From: CAZWEJ01 sp964632435
GTDB lineage: Bacteria > Patescibacteriota > Saccharimonadia > UBA4664 > SCTI01
Direction: 5' to 3'
NCBI GenBank assembly: GCA_964632435.1
Contig: CAZWEJ010000009.1
Location: 1-20,332 of the forward strand
DNA length: 20,332 nt
Shown here: positions 7,122 through 14,956 of the stretch, piece by piece
Layout: each line of letters begins with the position of its first letter
Numbering within the stretch: the first letter of the stretch is position 1
Position numbers and translations under genes: made by a program
Notes under the pieces: generated by a model
The model's input: only the letters and a program-made list of their open reading frames with translations
Told to the model about the DNA's origin: nothing
Databases searched by the model: none

Positions 7122-7127
7122 CAGCGC

Positions 7128-8612
7128 ATGACACAAACCACATTCATTAAGACATGTGCCCTAATTGGTATAGATGGTCATTTAGTTGATGTTGAATGCG
7201 ATATGTCAAACAGTCTTCCAGGTCTAATGATAGTAGGGTTGGGCGGGAAAGCTGTAGTAGAGGCAAAAGAAAGAATAAAAAGTGCAATAAGGAATTCAGG
7301 GCTATCTGTGCCCTCAAAGCGGATCACCATTAATCTTGCCCCAGCGGACATGCCAAAGGATGGCACTGCTTATGATTTAGGAATAGCCGTTTCAATTCTT
7401 CAGGCAAGCGGTCAAGTTCATATAAATGAACCCACCCTCTTTATTGGTGAGCTGTCATTGAGTGGAGAGATTAAACCCGTAAAAGGAATTCTCAGCTATC
7501 TTGCTGAGGCAGCTGAAAAATCTTTATTAAACGTCATTTTACCTAAGGGCAATTCTCTTGAGGCATCGTTGATGAAAGGGTTTAATATTTACCCTGCCGA
7601 AAACCTAGAGCAAGTTATGAATCACTTCAACTTTAAAAAAATACAAAAATTAGCTATGCAAAAGACTGAAATAAAAAGCAGTACAGGCGACTTAATCATA
7701 AATCATATCTATGGCCAGAAAGAGGCAAAACGAGCAATTTCAATCGCGGTTGCAGGTGGCCATAATATTCTCTTATCCGGCCCGCCAGGAAGTGGCAAGA
7801 CTATGCTTGCAAGATCTGCGGCGCAGCTCCTCTCGCCTCCTTCTCAAGAGGAGGCCATTCAAATTGCTAAAATCCAAAGCTTGGTCGAGAAAACAAAATC
7901 CTTTTATATAAGAAGGCCCTTTAGATCGCCTCACCACTCGTCCAGCACATCCTCCCTGATTGGTGGTGGACACAGAATAAAGCCAGGCGAAATTTCACTT
8001 GCCCACAAAGGCATCCTTTTTCTCGATGAGTTGCCAGAATTCCGCAGGGACGCCCTTGAATCACTCAGAGAACCACTTGAAAATAATGAATTATCAATAT
8101 CTCGGGCCAACTATTCTGTTAAATTGCCAGCAGATTTTCTTCTGATAGCCGCTCAAAACCCGTGCCCATGTGGCTTTCTAGGAGATAAAACAAAAAGCTG
8201 TAGATGCTCAGATCAAGAGGCTAAAAGGTACCGCAATAAAATTTCTGGTCCGCTATTGGACAGGTTCGACATAACTGTGGAGGTGCCAAAAATAAATATA
8301 TACGAAATGCAGAAACCCACAGAAGATAATAATCCTATAAGCTCAATTGATTTGGCTCGAAAAATACAACAGAAGCGATTCGGTATAAATAAAACAAATT
8401 CAAGAATGACCAACTCTGAAGTGAAAGAATTCTGCTCTCTCAACCGAGAATCTACAAGCATTATGAATTCGGCATATGAGAAGCTATCCTTGTCGACACG
8501 AGGGTATATTAGAACACTTAAGGTAGCTCGAACTATTGCCGACATGGAACAAAGAGCAACGATTGAGCCTAGCCATATCGCAGAAGCCTTAAGTTACAGG
8601 TCTAAAGGTTGA
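7128..8612 (+). CDS. comM: ComM/YifB family Mg-chelatase-like AAA+ ATPase
   Basis: 494 aa, full length for the family. The N-terminal ~170 residues are the ComM/YifB 'ChlI' domain (MSNSLPGLMIVGLGGKAV..., INLAPADMPKDGTAYDLGIA). The AAA+ core has Walker A GPPGSGKT (about 218-225), the HHSSSTSSLIGGG segment, Walker B ILFLDELPEF (about 297-306), and the Cys-rich insert NPCPCGF...CRC characteristic of the family. The C-terminal Mg_chelatase_C region is present (STRGYIRTLKVARTIADM). In other bacteria ComM is a helicase promoting branch migration during natural transformation, so this gene supports DNA uptake and recombination. It stands alone, starts without a ribosome-binding site, and its last 11 nt overlap the convergent gene. 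Composition is more AT-rich than the neighbouring operons. Confidence 0.95.
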   Translation: MTQTTFIKTCALIGIDGHLVDVECDMSNSLPGLMIVGLGGKAVVEAKERIKSAIRNSGLSVPSKRITINLAPADMPKDGTAYDLGIAVSILQASGQVHINEPTLFIGELSLSGEIKPVKGILSYLAEAAEKSLLNVILPKGNSLEASLMKGFNIYPAENLEQVMNHFNFKKIQKLAMQKTEIKSSTGDLIINHIYGQKEAKRAISIAVAGGHNILLSGPPGSGKTMLARSAAQLLSPPSQEEAIQIAKIQSLVEKTKSFYIRRPFRSPHHSSSTSSLIGGGHRIKPGEISLAHKGILFLDELPEFRRDALESLREPLENNELSISRANYSVKLPADFLLIAAQNPCPCGFLGDKTKSCRCSDQEAKRYRNKISGPLLDRFDITVEVPKINIYEMQKPTEDNNPISSIDLARKIQQKRFGINKTNSRMTNSEVKEFCSLNRESTSIMNSAYEKLSLSTRGYIRTLKVARTIADMEQRATIEPSHIAEALSYRSKG

Positions 8613-8895
8613 TCAACTGATACAGTTGTTCGTCTATACCAGTCGCGCTGAAGAGAAAGTAAATCCCTAGCAATAAAGCTGTGCAGAGGCCGCCAATAAT
8701 ACCGACTCTCTTTACGTCCCTACCAACATATCCCCATCGTGGGTCAACTGCCACATCTGCCGTTTTCTTTTCTACAACGACTTCGTCTTTAGTGGTAGCT
8801 GCAACAGCTGGTTTTTTCTCGACGTTCTGCTTAGGAGCTTGCCTTCCAACACCTTTAGATACTGAACGTTTTTTGGATTTCTTCTTCTTTGCCAT
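8602..8895 (-). CDS. small basic single-pass membrane protein
   Basis: 97 aa. A very basic N-terminus (MAKKKKSKKRS...), a low-complexity Ala/Val/Lys/Glu linker, and one hydrophobic segment at about 64-83 (VGIIGGLCTALLLGIYFLFS), then a short tail. The layout suggests a cytoplasmic basic domain anchored in the membrane with the C-terminus outside. No family is recognised. It overlaps the 3' end of comM by 11 nt in convergent orientation and diverges from the DUF4446 operon. AGGA lies about 8 nt before the ATG. Function unknown. Confidence 0.7.
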   Translation of the reverse strand: MAKKKKSKKRSVSKGVGRQAPKQNVEKKPAVAATTKDEVVVEKKTADVAVDPRWGYVGRDVKRVGIIGGLCTALLLGIYFLFSATGIDEQLYQLINL

Positions 8896-8919
8896 GCATA
8901 TATCCTAACATAACCTCGG

Positions 8920-8948
8920 TTGCGAGTCGGCTCCCCTACCCTTATACT
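8920..8948 (+). promoter_or_regulatory. promoter of the DUF4446-bactofilin-lipid kinase operon
   Basis: TTGCGA (8920-8925), a 17-nt spacer and TATACT (8943-8948). The expected start near 8955 leaves a short leader of about 17 nt before the ATG at 8972. Confidence 0.65.
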
Positions 8949-8971
8949 TATTTCTTGTAGAGCGAGCCATA

Positions 8972-9436
8972 ATGAACATTCTTGTACTAGTTATCTCAAT
9001 ATCCAGTCTACTGATTGCAGGGTACTGCCTGTGGCGTACCATGTACTTGCAACGTCGGTTCAACGATGCACTTTCTTCGGCTAACGGAGAAAGCATTGAA
9101 GAGGTCCTAAAAAACCACCTTCAGCGCGTTAATACAGTAGATAAGCACCTAGTTAAGCTGGACGAAGCCTACAAGCGACTTGCCGCTACCGGAAGCCTGG
9201 CTTCTCAAAAGATCTCGATCGTACGCTTTAACCCCTTTGGAGATACCGGTGGCGATCAGAGCTTCGTGCTAGCAGTTCTGGATGCACATAATTCTGGCTA
9301 CGTCCTAACAAGTATTCATGGCCGCGAAGGCACTAGGGTTTACGTTAAACCAGTTGATGAAGGTAAAAGTAAGTATCCGCTCTCGACCGAGGAGCAGCAG
9401 GCACTCTCTCGGGCAGCAAAGCGGGTACCAAAATAA
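8972..9436 (+). CDS. DUF4446 family membrane-anchored protein
   Basis: 154 aa. Residues 1-20 form a hydrophobic N-terminal anchor (MNILVLVISISSLLIAGYCL), followed by a charged, probably coiled-coil region (FNDALSSANGESIEEVLKNHLQRV...) and a compact domain with the DUF4446 hallmarks ISIVRFNPFGDTGGDQSF, VLTSIHGREGTRVYVKPV and a final LSTEEQQAL. The function of the family is not established; it is common in Gram-positives and CPR bacteria and often lies near chromosome partition or envelope genes. It is the first gene of an operon, 9 nt before the bactofilin gene, suggesting a shared envelope or cytoskeletal role. Confidence 0.85.
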   Translation: MNILVLVISISSLLIAGYCLWRTMYLQRRFNDALSSANGESIEEVLKNHLQRVNTVDKHLVKLDEAYKRLAATGSLASQKISIVRFNPFGDTGGDQSFVLAVLDAHNSGYVLTSIHGREGTRVYVKPVDEGKSKYPLSTEEQQALSRAAKRVPK

Positions 9437-9445
9437 AGGAGCAGC

Positions 9446-9850
9446 ATGGCAAAAAAGAACGACATGTTTGGAGGAGCTCACGGCGAAACCGTAATTGGCT
9501 CCAGCGTAAAACTTAAGGGTAACCTCAACACCGAGGGAGACATCACCGTAGACGGCAAAATGGCCGGCAACATCAATAGCGGTGGCCACGTGACCCTAGG
9601 CGTAAATGCGCATGTCGTTGGAAATATTGCCGCTAGTAGCGCCACCATCGCTGGGCATCTTGATGGCAATGTTAAGGTGGCTGATGCCCTGAGCGTTCTC
9701 GAGAGTGGTCAGGTCCTAGGTGACGTCAACACCGGACGCCTAGAAGTTGCCATGGGTGGGATCATTATTGGCGCTCTTAAGATGAAGCCAGTTGAAGCAC
9801 GAGAGATTGAAGATCGCACGGAGCTCAACTCTTCAAACCCTAAGAAGTAG
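9446..9850 (+). CDS. bactofilin family cytoskeletal protein
   Basis: 134 aa. Bactofilins polymerise without nucleotide into beta-helical filaments that organise cell shape and envelope enzymes. The central ~95 residues (about 15-110) show the repeating pattern of the family: VIGSSVKLKGNLNTEGDI, VDGKMAGNINSGGHVTLG, HVVGNIAASSATIAGHLDGNV, QVLGDVNTGRLEV. Short charged tails lie at both ends, as is normal. AAAGGAG lies 5 nt before the ATG. It is the middle gene of the operon, 9 nt after the DUF4446 gene and 8 nt before the lipid kinase. Confidence 0.93.
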   Translation: MAKKNDMFGGAHGETVIGSSVKLKGNLNTEGDITVDGKMAGNINSGGHVTLGVNAHVVGNIAASSATIAGHLDGNVKVADALSVLESGQVLGDVNTGRLEVAMGGIIIGALKMKPVEAREIEDRTELNSSNPKK

Positions 9851-9858
9851 AGGTTCTT

Positions 9859-10731
9859 ATGTATTACTACATTCTTAACCCGGCGGCCGGTAAAGGAAAC
9901 GTTGCAGCGATGCAAGATAAGCTTCGCATGAGGCTGCGTGAGCTTGGCATTGAGGGAGAGTTCGCAAAAACCACAGGCCCAGGAGATGCCACTAAGATTG
10001 CAAAGGCTGCCATCGAGAAAGGCCATACCACCATCGTTGTTGTTGGTGGCGATGGAACCGTTAATGAGGTGGTTAACGGCATCACTAAGGAAAGCGTCGC
10101 CGTTGGGATTATTCCCGCCGGTAATTCCAATCTGTTGGCACATCGTCTTGGCATTAATAGCTGGCAGCAGGCCTGCGATGTTCTATCGGCTCGACGCCTC
10201 ACTAGCTTTAGTCTAATTGCAGCTGGGCAAAACTACTTCCTCTCTACTCTGACTCTTGGGTTCGAAACAGATCTGGACAAACAGGTTGAAACAGCGCCAA
10301 ACTCAACACTTGGCGGTCGCTTGACCAAATTCGCAAAAGGCTGGGGTCATGCACGTGAGTACGAGCCTCTAGAGTGCAAAATCGACATTGATGGAAATCT
10401 AGAGCTCGAGGCTCCTGTATTTAGCCTAAGTATCACCAACCAGAAATTTGAAAATCCCCTTGCCGATAACCGGCTAGAAATTACATTGATCGACAAGCCA
10501 GACAGTAAGCAAACCGTCTCCCACCTCTGGAGTATGCTCAAGAAGGACAACATCGAAGACGGTGTTACACGTTTTGTCGCGCGTCGTGTTGTAATCGAGA
10601 CAACGCCCCCTACCGGCATAATGATTGATGGTAAACTCGCCGGACGAACTCCGATTGCAATTCGCCTTACAAACAAGCAGATCCGCTTTATCACCGAAAA
10701 GCAGATCACAACCTTCAAACACACTCCTTAA
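9859..10731 (+). CDS. YegS/diacylglycerol kinase-family lipid kinase
   Basis: 290 aa, full length for soluble YegS/DgkB-type kinases, which phosphorylate diacylglycerol or related lipids. The N-terminal catalytic domain begins YYYILNPAAGKGN and has the nucleotide-binding GGDGTVNEVVNG near residues 62-74 and GIIPAGNSNLLAHRLGI in the position of the GTGNDFAR motif. The C-terminal beta domain ends with GIMIDGKLAGRTPIAIRL, corresponding to the family's DGE motif with Lys in place of Glu. The usual GTGNDF signature is altered to AGNSNLLAH, so the exact lipid may differ. It is the last gene of the operon; the infC promoter follows after the stop. Confidence 0.9.
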   Translation: MYYYILNPAAGKGNVAAMQDKLRMRLRELGIEGEFAKTTGPGDATKIAKAAIEKGHTTIVVVGGDGTVNEVVNGITKESVAVGIIPAGNSNLLAHRLGINSWQQACDVLSARRLTSFSLIAAGQNYFLSTLTLGFETDLDKQVETAPNSTLGGRLTKFAKGWGHAREYEPLECKIDIDGNLELEAPVFSLSITNQKFENPLADNRLEITLIDKPDSKQTVSHLWSMLKKDNIEDGVTRFVARRVVIETTPPTGIMIDGKLAGRTPIAIRLTNKQIRFITEKQITTFKHTP

Positions 10732-10738
10732 GAATAGG

Positions 10739-10767
10739 TTGACCAACCTTACCTGATCTGTTAGAAT
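10739..10767 (+). promoter_or_regulatory. infC operon promoter
   Basis: TTGACC (10739-10744), a 17-nt spacer and TAGAAT (10762-10767). The start is expected near 10774, giving a leader of about 22 nt with the AAGGAG ribosome-binding site at 10783-10788. Confidence 0.75.
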
Positions 10768-10795
10768 TGTTCTCGAAGCTTTAAGGAGAAATGCA

Positions 10796-11326
10796 ATAGC
10801 TCAACCAAAAACCCGCCTCAATCAAGAGATTACCGCGCCTCAAGTACGGTTAATCGGTGTTGACGGAGAGCAGGTCGGCGTTGTGCCTATAGCCCAGGCT
10901 TTAGAGCAAGCCTCCTCAGCAGATCTTGATCTGGTGGAGATCGCCCCAAAGGCAACTCCCCCCGTTGTTAAGATTCTCGACTGGGGAAAGTACCGCTACG
11001 AGCAGACCAAACAAGAGCAGAAAAACCGTAAGAATCAGAAGAACCAAGATATCAAACAGATTCGTATGGGGCTCAAAATTGGTACGCACGATATTGAGGT
11101 CAAATCTCGAAACGCACGTAAGTTTCTAGAAGAAGGCCACAAGGTACAGGTTCGGTTACGCTTCCGTGGCCGAGAGATTACTCACCCCGATCTTGGTAAG
11201 GCGGTGCTAGACCGATTCCTAGAAACGGTCGAAGATATCGCTGTTCGCGAGCAGGACCCTACTCTCGCCGGACGCGAAATGACAATGTTACTAGCAATAA
11301 AGAAAGAGGCCAAAGTCGATGCCTAA
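10796..11326 (+). CDS. infC: translation initiation factor IF-3
   Basis: 176 aa when started at ATA 10796-10798. IF-3 binds the 30S subunit and checks the start codon. The conserved N-terminus RLNQEITAPQVRLIGVDGEQVGVVPIAQAL lies upstream of the first conventional start codon in frame (GTG at 10883), which would delete half of the N-domain. No ATG, GTG or TTG in this frame fits the N-terminus; AAGGAG (10783-10788) ends 7 nt before the ATA. In E. coli infC starts at AUU and IF-3 represses its own translation through it; the ATA start here implies the same control. An out-of-frame ATG at 10791 opens a two-codon frame (Met-Gln-stop) that overlaps the start. The C-domain has IRMGLKIGTHDIEVK and the RFRGREITHPDLG motif. 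The 3' end overlaps rpmI by 8 nt. Confidence 0.95.
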   Translation: MAQPKTRLNQEITAPQVRLIGVDGEQVGVVPIAQALEQASSADLDLVEIAPKATPPVVKILDWGKYRYEQTKQEQKNRKNQKNQDIKQIRMGLKIGTHDIEVKSRNARKFLEEGHKVQVRLRFRGREITHPDLGKAVLDRFLETVEDIAVREQDPTLAGREMTMLLAIKKEAKVDA

Positions 11327-11525
11327 GATGAAGACACACAAAGGAATGGCTAAGCGCATTAAAGTTAGCGCTGGTGGTAAGCTGTTGCGCCGCAAAGCGT
11401 ATCGTAGTCACCTTTTGGCCCACAAGCAGACAAAGACCAAGCGAACCTACACTCAGGAGTTTGAGGTTTCCGCTGGCGATACAGCCAACATCAAGAAGAT
11501 GCTTGGTACCTACAGGAGTAAATAA
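11319..11525 (+). CDS. rpmI: 50S ribosomal protein L35
   Basis: 68 aa, basic; L35 of the large ribosomal subunit. The N-terminus MPKMKTHKGMAKRIKVSAGGKLLRRKAYRSH is characteristic. The ATG lies inside the end of infC and the stop overlaps the ATG of rplT (TAATG), so the three genes are translationally coupled in the classic infC-rpmI-rplT order. Confidence 0.97.
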   Translation: MPKMKTHKGMAKRIKVSAGGKLLRRKAYRSHLLAHKQTKTKRTYTQEFEVSAGDTANIKKMLGTYRSK

Positions 11526-11875
11526 TGAGAGTTAAACGCGGAACTACAACCCACGCCAAGCACAAGAAGCTGCGCAAGCAGACTAAAGGCATGGGCCATA
11601 TGCGACAAGCTAGCGTCCGAATGGCACGTCAAGCTGTACTCAAGGCTCTATCTTACGGATACCGAGACCGCCGAAACAAGAAGCGTGACCTTCGATCCCT
11701 ATGGATCACACGCATCAACGCTGCTCTAACTGAGTACAACGTTTCTTACAGCAAGTTCATCAACGCCCTTAAGAAGAGCAACATCGAGCTTGATCGTAAG
11801 ATTCTTGCCGAACTAGCAGTCAATCAGCCTAATGCATTCAAGGCTGTAGTTGATATGACCAAAGTTACCAAGTAA
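11525..11875 (+). CDS. rplT: 50S ribosomal protein L20
   Basis: 116 aa, normal length. L20 binds 23S rRNA early in assembly of the large subunit. Conserved N-terminus MRVKRGTTTHAKHKKLRKQTKGM and the YGYRDRRNKKRDLRSLWITRINAA core are present. CAGGAG lies 7 nt before the ATG, inside rpmI. It is the last gene of the operon, followed by a strong terminator. In some bacteria L20 represses this operon; no specific binding structure was identified here. Confidence 0.97.
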   Translation: MRVKRGTTTHAKHKKLRKQTKGMGHMRQASVRMARQAVLKALSYGYRDRRNKKRDLRSLWITRINAALTEYNVSYSKFINALKKSNIELDRKILAELAVNQPNAFKAVVDMTKVTK

Positions 11876-11892
11876 GTAACAGCCATACCCAA

Positions 11893-11923
11893 AAAAATTG
11901 AGCCCTCCCGGGCTCGCTTTTTT
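11893..11923. terminator. bidirectional intrinsic terminator between rplT and the glycan operon
   Basis: GAGCCC/GGGCTC (11900-11905 with 11910-11915, loop TCCC) is followed on the plus strand by GCTTTTTTTATATTTTTTT. On the minus strand an AATTTTTTT tract follows the same stem. It can serve both convergent operons. Confidence 0.88.
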
Positions 11924-13047
11924 TATATTTTTTTGTATTCTTTCAGCTTATCTTCGACGAATTTTTTGATTTTTTTGATAAATTCAGCTTCGTCAAACTT
12001 CTCTGCGTGTTGGCGTAGAAACTTAGGATCATAGTCTTTATAGTTAAAGCGCTCCAGGGCTTCTTTAAGTGACTCGACAGTCTGCTCTTCAAAGAATGAA
12101 CCAGTTTTACCCTCAATAACAGTTTCAAGTGCCCCTCCCGCTCCGTAAGCGATGACTGGAACGCCAGCAGCATTTGCTTCTAAGGGAGTTAGGCCGAAGT
12201 CCTCTTCAGATGTAAAAATAAATCCAGATGCTTTTGCATATGCTTCTTCAATCTCTTGGTCACTAAGTCGTCCGGTAACTTTTACTGTCGGTCCAGCCAT
12301 TTCCTTAAGCCTCTCCAGCTCACTTCCCCCTCCAATTACAGTTAGTGGGAGCCTCAATTCGTTACAAGCCTGTATTGCTAAATCGACTCTCTTGTATGGA
12401 ACAAGCCTAGACACCACTAGAAAACCCTCCTTGGGGCCATCGATAACCTTGAACCTACTGGCTGAGATAGGCGGGTTGATAACCGGGGTGTTTTCGCGCC
12501 GATAGTACTTCTCAATTCTGCTCGCGATGTAATGAGATTGCGTAACATATTGATCCACCCTCTCAGATGCAGCTATATCCCACTGGCGCATTTTATTGAC
12601 TACCAATGGCAATACTAGCTTAACGAAAGGAGATAATATGCCGAACCCAGTCTCTTTGGCATATTCCTGATAGTTGCTCCAATAATAGCGTGTAGGGGTA
12701 TATAAGTAGCATATGTGCAATGTATGGGGCTGCGTTATCACACCTTTTGCCTCGGCTGATGATGAAGATATTACAACGTCATACTCACTTAAATCGAATG
12801 ACTCGAATGCAATGGTTCTAAGCATTGGGTAGAGCTGATGCTTTGATTTTGCCAGTGGCCACTTCTGTAAGAATGAGGTTCTAACATCCGCATCCTTAAA
12901 TTGAGGAACAGCCTCGGAGTTAAAAACCGAGGTATAGATTGGTGCATCTGGGTAGGCTTTGTGAAGCGCCATCACCACTCTTTCTGCCCCACCCTGGTTG
13001 GTCAACCAGTCGTGAACGATAGCAACCCTAAGCTTTTTATCGGCCAC
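11923..13047 (-). CDS. family 4 glycosyltransferase, WbaZ-like
   Basis: 374 aa, GT-B fold. The N-terminus RVAIVHDWLTNQGGAERVVMAL and the HICYLYTPTRYYWSNY segment (about 131-146) are typical of the WbaZ-like mannosyltransferase group that extends O-antigen or exopolysaccharide units. The donor domain has GFLVVSRLVPYKRVDLAI and EEDFGLTPLEANAAGVPVIAY with the paired Glu residues. The start is GTG at 13045-13047, overlapping the TAG stop of the upstream phosphotransferase gene (TAGTG), so translation is coupled; GGGAG lies about 9 nt upstream. It likely adds the next sugar to the polyprenyl-linked sugar made by its partner. The sugar is not determinable from sequence. Confidence 0.9.
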   Translation of the reverse strand: MADKKLRVAIVHDWLTNQGGAERVVMALHKAYPDAPIYTSVFNSEAVPQFKDADVRTSFLQKWPLAKSKHQLYPMLRTIAFESFDLSEYDVVISSSSAEAKGVITQPHTLHICYLYTPTRYYWSNYQEYAKETGFGILSPFVKLVLPLVVNKMRQWDIAASERVDQYVTQSHYIASRIEKYYRRENTPVINPPISASRFKVIDGPKEGFLVVSRLVPYKRVDLAIQACNELRLPLTVIGGGSELERLKEMAGPTVKVTGRLSDQEIEEAYAKASGFIFTSEEDFGLTPLEANAAGVPVIAYGAGGALETVIEGKTGSFFEEQTVESLKEALERFNYKDYDPKFLRQHAEKFDEAEFIKKIKKFVEDKLKEYKKI

Positions 13048-14501
13048 TAATATGCTCCCTTGTTGGTTAGAACTATCCAGATTGTCCTAAGGATAATCCT
13101 TATGTCCAACCACAAGCTCCAATTTTCAATATAGTAGAGATCGAGCTTAACACGCTCGTCGTAGCTTATATCGTTACGGCCAGAAACCTGCCAAACTCCT
13201 GTAAGGCCTGGCTTCAACGCCAGCAAAGTGTGCCGACCACTTCCGTACTTTTTGAGTTCTGCCTCAACGATTGGCCGAGGGCCAACCAGACTAATATCAC
13301 CACGAAGAATGTTAATCAACTGAGGGAGCTCGTCTAGGCTGCTTCTTCTTAAGAACCCACCGATACCACTAACACGAGGGTCCTTTTTAACCTTCTGATC
13401 TCGGCTGAATTCATCAACGAGATCATCGCGACCCAGTGCTTCAAACACCTCGATATCGTTAAGTCCTTTGAATTTACCCTTTGAAAACCTAGTTTTCATT
13501 GAGCGGAACTTATATACGTAAATGACTTTGCCAACGCGGCTCAACCTCTTGTGCTTGTAAAACACTGGTCCGGGATCCGTAACCCTAATCAAAATCGCGA
13601 TTGCAAGAAACAAAGGTGAAAGCACAATTAGCCCAAAAATCGATGCCACCAGGTCGAATACTCGCTTGACTATCCTACCCCACCCGTCGAGCGGTGTTCG
13701 CTTAAGCGCCACCATTGGCATACCAGCCATAGTCTGAATCTCCGAATGAGACGCAAATAGACCAAACTGATTTGGTATGAACTTATATGTTATGTGATTG
13801 TTCGCGGCGTACTCAACCAGCTCAAAAACTTCTTCCTGTTCTAGTGAAGAGTCAGCTTGAATAAACTCATCAATTTTGTCGCCATTGAGTCGATTGAGAA
13901 GGTTCTTGAGCGAACTATCCACTGTAATTGGGCTCATCCTCCCCTGAGCACCCTTAGCAGTATCTAGAGCGCCGATGATGTTATACCCGGAGGTTTTTGT
14001 GTAATGGAGCGACTTAACGAGCTCCTGCGCCATTTTACCGCTCCCGATTACAACCGTTCTATAAGTACCAATTCCCAGCCTAAACAGGCTCCTCTGTACG
14101 TCTCTCACCAGTTCTCGTACAAGAATTAAAGCAATAATACTGATTCCATAGGCATAGATTGGGACGGCTTTTGAGGGAAATAGTGGCGACCGACTAATGT
14201 AATCGATTACGAGCATAAACATAAACCCGGCAGATGTGGCTACCAAGATGCGTCCCCACTCCTGAAGTCTACCCCTCAAGGACGACTGGTGATAAAGCCC
14301 AATTAAAGCAAAGAATAAAATCCATACAGGGATTATCACCAAAAATACCTTGATGAAGAATTCAATACCTAAGGGGTATACAACCGGTCTGGCCTCGAGC
14401 TTAACTCGAATAGCATATGCCGCAACGAAGGATACAAGAAGTACCAAAAAGTCGATCGGGACAAGAATGAGACTGAATACTAATTCGCTTTTTTTACGCA
14501 T
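13047..14501 (-). CDS. polyprenyl-phosphate sugar phosphotransferase (WbaP/CpsE type)
   Basis: 484 aa. Such enzymes move a sugar-1-phosphate from a nucleotide sugar to undecaprenyl phosphate, starting synthesis of a surface glycan. Residues about 8-135 contain several membrane helices, followed by a Rossmann-like CoA-binding-type domain (TVVIGSGKMAQELVKSL). The catalytic C-terminal domain begins near 279 with the re-entrant helix segment KRVFDLVASIFGLIVLSPLF, then DPGPVFYKHKRLSRVGK, YKFRSM, RSSLDELPQLINILRGD, SLVGPRP and LKPGLTGVWQVSGR, all conserved. It is the first gene of a two-gene operon. The ATG has no ribosome-binding site; TAAAAT ends 9 nt upstream. Substrate (glucose, galactose or amino sugar) cannot be told. 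Confidence 0.94.
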   Translation of the reverse strand: MRKKSELVFSLILVPIDFLVLLVSFVAAYAIRVKLEARPVVYPLGIEFFIKVFLVIIPVWILFFALIGLYHQSSLRGRLQEWGRILVATSAGFMFMLVIDYISRSPLFPSKAVPIYAYGISIIALILVRELVRDVQRSLFRLGIGTYRTVVIGSGKMAQELVKSLHYTKTSGYNIIGALDTAKGAQGRMSPITVDSSLKNLLNRLNGDKIDEFIQADSSLEQEEVFELVEYAANNHITYKFIPNQFGLFASHSEIQTMAGMPMVALKRTPLDGWGRIVKRVFDLVASIFGLIVLSPLFLAIAILIRVTDPGPVFYKHKRLSRVGKVIYVYKFRSMKTRFSKGKFKGLNDIEVFEALGRDDLVDEFSRDQKVKKDPRVSGIGGFLRRSSLDELPQLINILRGDISLVGPRPIVEAELKKYGSGRHTLLALKPGLTGVWQVSGRNDISYDERVKLDLYYIENWSLWLDIRIILRTIWIVLTNKGAY

Positions 14502-14527
14502 ACTATAAGCATTTTACCATCTTAATA

Positions 14528-14554
14528 AGAAAAAGAACGCACCCATTGATGCGT
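14528..14554 (-). terminator. rnpB intrinsic terminator
   Basis: On the minus strand ACGCATC/GGTGCGT (14548-14554 with 14537-14543, loop AATG) is followed by TCTTTTTCT. It lies about 13 nt after the P1 helix of RNase P RNA. Confidence 0.8.
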
Positions 14555-14566
14555 CCCTTTTCTTTG

Positions 14567-14950
14567 CCGAGATTGCCTGTAAGCCGGATTCTGTCCCCCG
14601 CTAAGCGGATGGATGATCATCTATCTTGGCTTGATGTTGCCACCAAGCTCACGCGGTCTAACGCTGGTACGCGAGCGAGCAACTCGTGTGCGACCAGCTT
14701 GCCTTGCAGCAGACGGGGTTTACCTCCTCCCGGTGTCACCACCGGTTGCTGTGGGCTTTTACCCCACTCGTTTCACCCTTACCAGCTAGGCTGGCGGTTT
14801 CGTTTCTGTGGCACTTTCCCTAGGCTTGGGTGTCGATGGTTTCTCGAGAGAACCACCGAGCACTTACTCCCGGTTGTCGTTAACAACCGTCCTGCTCTTT
14901 GCTGTCCGGACTTTCCTCTCCAAAAGGAGCGATCATCCAGCAATCTCAGC
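14567..14950 (-). ncRNA. rnpB: RNase P RNA, bacterial type A-like
   Basis: RNase P RNA is the catalytic part of the ribozyme that trims tRNA 5' ends. On the minus strand the 5' end GAGATTGC (14940-14947) pairs with GCAATCTC (14569-14576) as P1. The universal 5' region GAGAGGAAAGTCCGGAC lies at 14904-14920, and the 3' region has ACAGAATCCGGCTTACAGG (CR-V ACAGAA at 14589-14594). Length about 384 nt fits type A. Ends are estimated to within a few bases. A promoter and a terminator frame it. Apparent open frames across it are not genes. Confidence 0.95.
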
Positions 14951-14956
14951 GATATT

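Noticed and set aside
10883..11326. infC starting at GTG 10883
   Set aside because: This would remove the conserved RLNQEI...VRLIG N-terminus, which is continuous in frame up to ATA 10796 behind a good ribosome-binding site.
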